From assembly GCA_903861235.1 (NCBI GenBank), contig CAIOTP010000314.1, forward strand, positions 1 through 19,490: a stretch of DNA of 19,490 bases, written 5' to 3'. The translations under genes were made by a program, and so were the position numbers. Below the pieces are notes generated by a model, which saw only the letters and a program-made list of their open reading frames with translations, did no database searches and was not told where the DNA came from. Of the stretch, positions 14,664 through 19,490 are shown piece after piece; the stretch's first letter is position 1; every line of letters begins with the position of its first letter. The DNA comes from an uncultured bacterium (GTDB taxonomy: Bacteria > Planctomycetota > Phycisphaerae > Phycisphaerales > SM1A02).

Positions 14664-14691
14664 AAGATAGGCCGATTTCACGCTGAAGCAA
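14664..14691 (-). promoter_or_regulatory. Candidate promoter of the His-rich gene in an AT-rich divergent spacer
   Basis: On the minus strand TTGCTT (14691-14686) and TATCTT (14669-14664) are 16 bases apart, ending about nine bases before GTG 14654. The surrounding 14641-14705 is visibly less GC-rich than the rest of the window and separates the His-rich gene from the divergent Kef gene. If correct, the GTG would be nearly leaderless, while the ATG at 14633 would have a short leader with a weak GGTGG site. Confidence 0.35.
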
Positions 14692-14770
14692 ACGCTTTCC
14701 TCAAACGTGCGGGCGGACCCGCAGGACGGATCCGTCTCCAAGCGAGCCGTGAGGTCTCCAGGGCCGGGCT

Positions 14771-16420
14771 ATGCTGCGAATCATGCAGGCTGGGACGCTG
14801 GAGCCATTCACGGAACTGGCGGTCGTGATTGGCCTGGCCGCGGCCTTGGGGGTGGTGGGTTCCCTGCTTCGCCAGCCCCTGCTCATGGCGTTCATCGGGG
14901 CCGGCATCCTGGCGGGACCCGACGTGCTGGGCCTGCTGAGCATGGATCACGAGGTTCGGCTGCTCGCCTCGGTCGGCATCTGTGTGCTGCTCTTCGTGGT
15001 GGGGCTCAGGCTGGATCTCAACATCATCCGCTCCATGGGCCCCGCAGCGGCCGTGCTCGGGCTGGGCCAGGTGGTGGCCACGGCTCTTCTGGGCTTCGGC
15101 GTGTGCCTGGCGCTGGGCATGACCGGGGTGGTCGCCGCGTATGTCTCCGCTGCGATCACCTTCTCCAGCACGATCATCGTGGTCAAGCTGCTCTCGGACA
15201 AGCGAGAGATCGACTCGCTGCACGGACGGATGGCGCTGGGCCTGCTGATCGTGCAGGACATCGTGGTGGTGGTGGTCATGATCGTGCTCTCCACGGCGGA
15301 GCACGCGGGTGACGGTGTCGAGACGGTCTCGCTGGGCTCCCGTCTGGCGGGCACGGTCGCCCGTGGAGCGGCCCTCCTGATCGGCGTGGCCATCCTGGCA
15401 CGGTTCGTGCTGCCCCCGCTCACGGCACGGCTGGCTCGCACCCGCGAGCTCCTGCTGCTGTTCGCCGTGTCCTGGGCCGTCATGCTGGCCTCCGCGGCGC
15501 ACGCCCTGGGCTTCAGCCGCGAGGTGGGCGCGTTCCTGGCGGGCGTTTCGCTGGCCTCGACCCCCTATCGCGAGACGCTGTCGGGACGACTGGCCAGCCT
15601 TCGAGACTTCCTGCTGCTCTTCTTCTTCATCGAGCTGGGTGCCTCGCTGGAACTCCGCTCGCTGGGGGCTCAGGTCGGGGCCGCCGTGGTGCTGGTGCTC
15701 TTCACGCTGCTGTGCAAGCCGATGATCGTGATCGCGATCATGGGTCGGCTGGGCTACCGAAAGCGGACCAGCTTCCTGACGGGCGTGAGCATGGGCCAGA
15801 TCAGCGAATTCTCGCTGATCCTGGCCTCTCTGGGGTGCTCGCTGGGTCACCTGGATCGCGGCGCACTGGGACTGGTCACCATGGTCGGTCTGGTGACCTT
15901 CGGACTCTCGGCCTACATGATCGTGGGTTCCCATCGCCTTTACGAACGGGTGGCTCCGGCTCTGGATCTGTTCGAAAAGCCCATGAAGCAGAATGACGCT
16001 TCGCATGACGGTGACGGCGGCTACCAGGTGGTGCTCTTCGGCCTGGGCCGCTTCGGGAGCCGCATCGTGGAGGTCATGCAGGCACGCGGCGTGCGGGTGC
16101 TGGGGGCCGACTTCGATCCCCAGGTTCTTCAGGAGTGGTCTGCACGAGGTCTTCCCGTGCGCTACGCGGACGCCACCGATCCCGAGTTCGGAGAGTCGCT
16201 TCCGCTGCATGACGCCTGTTGGGTGGTCTGCGCGGCACCCGAACTGCAGGCCAACCTGACCGTGCTCCGCACGCTGCGTGAGCATGGCTTCACCGGCCGC
16301 ATCGCCGCCACTTCGCACGGTCCCTCCCATGTGGACCGTCTCCGCAAGGCCGGCGCCGACCTGGTGCTTCAGCCCTTCGCGGACGCCGCGGAACAGGCCG
16401 CGGACCTGCTTCTGGCGTGA
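14771..16420 (+). CDS. Kef-type monovalent cation/proton antiporter (CPA2) with RCK/TrkA-N domain
   Basis: This is a 549-residue inner-membrane protein. Residues about 12-388 are a Na+/H+-exchanger fold with about 12 hydrophobic segments. They include 'LLIVQDIVVV' with the conserved Gln-Asp pair Q162-D163, 'GFSREVGAFLAGVSLAST' (247-264) and 'GQISEFSLILAS' (342-353), all typical of KefB/KefC-like CPA2 carriers that export K+ in exchange for H+. A linker leads to a cytosolic RCK_N domain at about 418-535 with the nucleotide motif 'FGLGRFG' (423-429) and an acidic D447 at the end of the second strand, as expected for NAD(H) or similar ligand. No RCK_C domain follows, as in KefB/C. The ATG at 14771 was used; 14783 is four codons in. 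No KefF/KefG ancillary gene is nearby. It may share a transcript with the signalling gene that starts 31 bases later. Confidence 0.92.
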   Translation: MLRIMQAGTLEPFTELAVVIGLAAALGVVGSLLRQPLLMAFIGAGILAGPDVLGLLSMDHEVRLLASVGICVLLFVVGLRLDLNIIRSMGPAAAVLGLGQVVATALLGFGVCLALGMTGVVAAYVSAAITFSSTIIVVKLLSDKREIDSLHGRMALGLLIVQDIVVVVVMIVLSTAEHAGDGVETVSLGSRLAGTVARGAALLIGVAILARFVLPPLTARLARTRELLLLFAVSWAVMLASAAHALGFSREVGAFLAGVSLASTPYRETLSGRLASLRDFLLLFFFIELGASLELRSLGAQVGAAVVLVLFTLLCKPMIVIAIMGRLGYRKRTSFLTGVSMGQISEFSLILASLGCSLGHLDRGALGLVTMVGLVTFGLSAYMIVGSHRLYERVAPALDLFEKPMKQNDASHDGDGGYQVVLFGLGRFGSRIVEVMQARGVRVLGADFDPQVLQEWSARGLPVRYADATDPEFGESLPLHDACWVVCAAPELQANLTVLRTLREHGFTGRIAATSHGPSHVDRLRKAGADLVLQPFADAAEQAADLLLA

Positions 16421-16451
16421 TCCAGCATTCCGGCGTGAGTAGCATGGATCG

Positions 16452-18734
16452 ATGAGCGGCGGAGATCCCAACGTGGGCTCGCAGGGCTCCGGCGGCCCGA
16501 ACCAGCGACTGCTGGACATTCTGGCCCACGCCGCCAACGACTTCATCGCCCTGCCCACCTCCGCCTCCAGCGGAGTCATCGACCGCACCCTCCGAGAGGT
16601 CGGCGAGCTGTTCATGGTCGACCGTGCCTACCTGTTCGAGATCCACGAGAATGGTCGTCAGATGTCGAACACGCGCGAGTGGTGCGCCCCAGGCGTCAGC
16701 CCGGAGCGGGAGAACCTGCAGGACCTCCCCACCGACATCTGCGACTGGTGGATGGGCATGCTTCGAACCGGACAGGCGATCAACCTGGCGTCGCTGGACG
16801 AACTTCCGGCGGAAGCCCGCGGCTCCCGGGCCATCCTGGAGCCTCAGGGCATCCAGTCGCTGCTCGCCCTGCCCCTGATCCGGGACGGGCGACTGACCGG
16901 CTTCGTGGGCTTCGACCATGTGCGAAGCCGAAGGGTCTGGGGACCGGTCGAGGTGGCCATCCTGAAGCTGCTGGTGGGCTTCTTTGGCCAGTCCTTCGAG
17001 CGGGCTCGAGCAGAGCAGCGACTCCTGCTGGCTGCCACCGTGTTCGACCACGCCCACGAAGGCATCTTCGTGACCGATGCCAACCAGAAGATCCTGGAAG
17101 TGAACCCGGGCTTCACGCAGATCACCGGCTACACGCGCCAGGACGCCGTGGGCCAGACGCCACAGCTGCTCTCCTCCAACACCCACGAACCCGCCTTCTA
17201 CGAGGCCCTGTGGAAATCGGTGCTCACCACAGGGCATTGGCGTGGGGAGATCCGCAACCTGCGCAAAAGCGGCGAACCCTACCTGGAGACCCTGACCATA
17301 TCGGCCGTCCACGGCGACCATGGGGGCGTGACCCATTATGTGGGCGTGTTCCAGGACATCACCCAGCTCAAGCGGCAGCAGGAACGCCTGCAGTACATGG
17401 CGTACAACGACCACCTGACGGACCTGCCCAACCGTGCACAGCTGGCCCGCACCATGACGCAGACGCTGGCTCAGAGCCAGCGCTCGGGTGACATGGTGGC
17501 CGTGTGCTACCTGGACCTGGACCACTTCAAGCCCGTCAACGACCGACACGGTCACGACGCCGGCGACCGCCTGCTGCAGGAGACGGCCCGCAGGCTCAAG
17601 AGCGCACTGCGCGGCGGAGACACCGTGGCCCGGCTGGGCGGCGACGAGTTCGCCATGCTGCTGCAGGGGCTCACTTCGGAGGCGGACTGTCGCGAAGTGC
17701 TCGACCGCGTGCTCAAGTGCGTGCGCGAGCCTTTCCCTATCACGCCGGAGATGTCCGAGACGCTCTCCGCCAGCATCGGTGTGCGGCTGGTGCCCGCGGA
17801 CGACCTGCTTGAGCGGGACCCGGATGCCCTTCTGCGCCAGGCCGACCAGGCCATGTACGTGGCGAAGCAGGAGGGCCGCGGTCACGCCCATTTCTTCGAC
17901 GCCAGATCGGACAGCGACTCCGCCAAGCGCAAGAGCAGGATCGGGCAGGTCGAGCGATCGCTCCAGGCGGGCGACTTCGTGATCCTGTTCCAGCCGATCG
18001 TGGACCTGAAGACCGGCGAGCCCGTGCTGGCCGAGGCGCTGATCCGTTGGCGCATGCCGGGAGACACGCTGAAGGCGCCGGGTGAATGGCTGGACGCGAT
18101 CAAGGAACACCGGCTGATGGTCGATCTTGGGGCGTTCGTGCTCGAGCGCGCCCTCGAGTCCTGCAGGACCTGGCAGGACGCGGGCTTCCGGTCGGGTGTC
18201 AGCGTGAACGTGTCCGCCCGCGAACTCCGGGAAAGGGACTTCGCCCAGAACCTTCGGCGCCTGCTGAAGAGCCTGGGTCCATGGCCCTCGTCGCTGCTCA
18301 AGCTGGAGGTGGTGGAGAGCGCCGCGCTGCACGATCTGGCCGCGATCTCCCGCCTGATCCAGGAGTGCTCGGCAGAAGGCGTCCGCTTCTCGCTCGACGA
18401 CTTCGGTACCGGCTATTCGTCGCTCTCCTACCTGAAGCAGCTGCCCACGGCCTCGCTCAAGATCGACCAGTCGTTCGTGGCGCACATGCTCTTCGACGAG
18501 GGAGACCGCGCGATCGTGGCGGGCGTCATCGAACTGGCCCGCGTGTTCGGCCGATCCTCGATCGCCGAGGGGGTCGAGTCGACGGCGCACATGAAGCTAC
18601 TGCGCTCCATGGGCTGCGACCTGGCGCAGGGCTACGGCATCGCAGAACCCATGAGATTGGAACGCTACATGAACTGGTGCCGCGCGTGGCCGGAACGGCG
18701 CATGGCGATCATGGGCCTGGAGAACGATTCATGA
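16452..18734 (+). CDS. GAF-PAS-GGDEF-EAL cyclic-di-GMP synthase/phosphodiesterase
   Basis: This is a 760-residue soluble signalling protein. A GAF domain lies at about 20-190 ('VDRAYLFEIHENG', 'LLALPLIRDGRLTGFVGFDH'), a PAS/PAC at about 194-312 ('EGIFVTDANQKILEVNPGF'), GGDEF at about 318-478 and EAL at about 495-745. The GGDEF motif is intact at 396-400 with an RxxD inhibitory site RGGD at 387-390. EAL is at 528-530, with NVSA, LEVVES, DDFGTGYSS (loop 6 canonical), LKID and AEGVES following. Of the three such proteins in the window this is the most canonical by motif. The PAS-GGDEF-EAL part resembles the protein at 1-2049, so they may be paralogues. It starts 31 bases after the Kef gene without a clear ribosome site. 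Its TGA overlaps the start of the MlaF-like ATPase gene (ATGA, 18731-18734), implying coupled translation. Confidence 0.95.
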   Translation: MSGGDPNVGSQGSGGPNQRLLDILAHAANDFIALPTSASSGVIDRTLREVGELFMVDRAYLFEIHENGRQMSNTREWCAPGVSPERENLQDLPTDICDWWMGMLRTGQAINLASLDELPAEARGSRAILEPQGIQSLLALPLIRDGRLTGFVGFDHVRSRRVWGPVEVAILKLLVGFFGQSFERARAEQRLLLAATVFDHAHEGIFVTDANQKILEVNPGFTQITGYTRQDAVGQTPQLLSSNTHEPAFYEALWKSVLTTGHWRGEIRNLRKSGEPYLETLTISAVHGDHGGVTHYVGVFQDITQLKRQQERLQYMAYNDHLTDLPNRAQLARTMTQTLAQSQRSGDMVAVCYLDLDHFKPVNDRHGHDAGDRLLQETARRLKSALRGGDTVARLGGDEFAMLLQGLTSEADCREVLDRVLKCVREPFPITPEMSETLSASIGVRLVPADDLLERDPDALLRQADQAMYVAKQEGRGHAHFFDARSDSDSAKRKSRIGQVERSLQAGDFVILFQPIVDLKTGEPVLAEALIRWRMPGDTLKAPGEWLDAIKEHRLMVDLGAFVLERALESCRTWQDAGFRSGVSVNVSARELRERDFAQNLRRLLKSLGPWPSSLLKLEVVESAALHDLAAISRLIQECSAEGVRFSLDDFGTGYSSLSYLKQLPTASLKIDQSFVAHMLFDEGDRAIVAGVIELARVFGRSSIAEGVESTAHMKLLRSMGCDLAQGYGIAEPMRLERYMNWCRAWPERRMAIMGLENDS

Positions 18735-19490
18735 GCACCTCCGCACGCGTGGAAGTTCGGGTAGAGGACCTCCACAAGGCCTTCGACGGCAAGCCTGTGC
18801 TCTCCGGCGTGGACCTCCGCATCGACGCGGGGGAGATGGTCGCCATCGTGGGTGGATCGGGCTGCGGCAAGACCGTGCTGCTCAAGCACATCACCGGTCA
18901 CTTCGTGCCGGATCGGGGTCGCGTGCAGGTGGCCGACCACGACGTGGCCCCAGGGCCCGACGGCACGCCCCCCCTGGTGGAGATCGGCTCGGCGAGCGAG
19001 CGCCGACTGGACGAGATCCGGCTGCACTGGGCCGTGGTCTTCCAGCGGAACGCCCTGCTCACGGGCACGGTGCTGGACAACCTGACCATGCTGCTCCGCG
19101 AGACCCGCGGCCTGACGCCGGCCCAGATCGATCCCCTGGCCCGTCGGGCGCTGCGCGACGTGGGTCTGGATCCCGATCTGGTGCTGCAACGCGACAGGGA
19201 CATGCTCTCGGGCGGCATGGCCAAGCGGGTCGCGATCGCGCGGGCCCTGGTCATGGACCCGGTGCTGGTGCTCTACGACGAGCCGACCGCGGGTCTTGAT
19301 CCGGAGATGTGCGTGCAGATCCATCACCTGATCGAACGCACGCACGCCACCCAGCCTGCGCTGGCGGCGGAGCGACCGGGCGCGGTGCGGACCAGCATCG
19401 TGGTCACGCACGACACCGAGCTGCTCCGGCGGCTGAAGCCGCGGGTGGTCATGCTTCATGCGGGCAAGGTGCTGTTCGACGGCACCTTCG
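18731..19490 (+). CDS. MlaF-like ABC transporter ATP-binding protein (3' end beyond window)
   Basis: The first 253 residues of an ABC ATPase run off the right edge. Walker A 'GGSGCGKT' is at 41-48, the Q-loop Q105 in 'AVVFQRNALLTGTVLDN', the signature 'LSGGMAKRVAIARAL' at 159-173, Walker B 'VLVLYDEP' at 178-185 followed by 'TAGLDP', and the H-loop 'VVTHD' with H227. The LSGGMxKRVAxARAL and YDEPTxGLDP forms point to the Mla/Mkl/Ttg2A branch, which powers retrograde phospholipid or other hydrophobic-molecule transport together with an MlaE permease and an MCE-domain MlaD protein. These partners would be expected just downstream but are out of view. About 15 extra residues (roughly 203-220) sit between Walker B and the H-loop compared with ordinary MlaF. 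The start is fixed by the 4-base overlap with the upstream GGDEF-EAL gene. Confidence 0.9.
   Translation, partial: MSTSARVEVRVEDLHKAFDGKPVLSGVDLRIDAGEMVAIVGGSGCGKTVLLKHITGHFVPDRGRVQVADHDVAPGPDGTPPLVEIGSASERRLDEIRLHWAVVFQRNALLTGTVLDNLTMLLRETRGLTPAQIDPLARRALRDVGLDPDLVLQRDRDMLSGGMAKRVAIARALVMDPVLVLYDEPTAGLDPEMCVQIHHLIERTHATQPALAAERPGAVRTSIVVTHDTELLRRLKPRVVMLHAGKVLFDGTF

Noticed and set aside
14682..14702. A LacI-type or Zur-type operator in the AT-rich spacer (GAAGCAAACGCTTTC)
   Set aside because: The dyad is imperfect and does not match either consensus well. No such regulator gene is in the window.
14678..16615. A 645-codon open frame on the minus strand antisense to the Kef antiporter
   Set aside because: It is His/Gln/Arg-rich low-complexity translation with no recognisable motif. 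The plus-strand frame has a complete antiporter.
16290..18590. A 766-codon open frame on the minus strand antisense to the GAF-PAS-GGDEF-EAL gene
   Set aside because: It is a product of strong GC bias at third positions. Its composition is dominated by Gly, Arg, His, Gln and Val with no domain, and the plus strand is unmistakably coding.
1..19490. Mobile element, phage, CRISPR or toxin-antitoxin/defence island
   Set aside because: I found no transposase, integrase, terminal inverted repeats, spaced direct repeats, tRNA target site or recognised defence domain. Base composition and gene packing look uniform apart from the short AT-rich spacer near 14650-14700.

Overview
The window is GC-rich and densely packed, and it looks like a planctomycete chromosome segment, probably from the class Phycisphaerae. 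Two things point there. One is a secreted protein (13461-14117, minus) ending in a 'VPTPG - hydrophobic helix - RRRR' tail. The other is a membrane protein (7464-8696) with tandem C-terminal zinc ribbons of the 'CPACGYDL...CPECG' type, common in that group. Assignment to the class is inference from these family habits. Many start codons lack a convincing Shine-Dalgarno sequence. I see no tRNA, rRNA, CRISPR array, insertion sequence, integrase or recognisable defence genes. The longest stretch without a gene is about 210 bases (4392-4604), so there is no unexplained gap over 300 bases.

Layout. 1-2493 (plus): a PAS-PAS-GGDEF-EAL cyclic-di-GMP protein, possibly cut at its 5' end, then a small DoxX-like membrane protein. 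2524-4391 (minus): an SLC13/DASS anion symporter followed by a small winged-helix regulator. 4605-6014 (plus): a secreted subtilisin-type protease ending in a strong intrinsic terminator. 6085-8696 (plus): an AmpG-family permease overlapping the zinc-ribbon membrane protein. 8700-13373 (minus): four genes joined by 4-base stop/start overlaps, in transcription order a D-amino-acid-oxidase-like flavoprotein, a GAF-GGDEF-EAL protein, thymidine kinase and a concentrative nucleoside transporter. 13461-14654 (minus): the secreted tail-anchored protein and, upstream of it, a small His-rich protein. 14771-16420 (plus): a Kef-type cation/proton antiporter. 16452-19490 (plus): a GAF-PAS-GGDEF-EAL protein overlapping by 4 bases an MlaF-like ABC ATPase that runs off the window.

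Two themes stand out. First, three separate GGDEF-EAL proteins with different sensory front ends lie within 19 kb. All keep their GGDEF and EAL core motifs, but they differ in the inhibitory RxxD site and in EAL loop 6. Second, two of the three are translationally coupled to transport or salvage genes: one to thymidine kinase plus a nucleoside transporter, the other to an Mla-type lipid-transport ATPase. Thymidine kinase and the nucleoside transporter together form a plausible uptake-and-trap route for nucleosides. The rest looks like ordinary housekeeping and nutrient handling. I do not see clear evidence of a wholly new system; the four-gene coupled cassette is the best candidate for a closer look.
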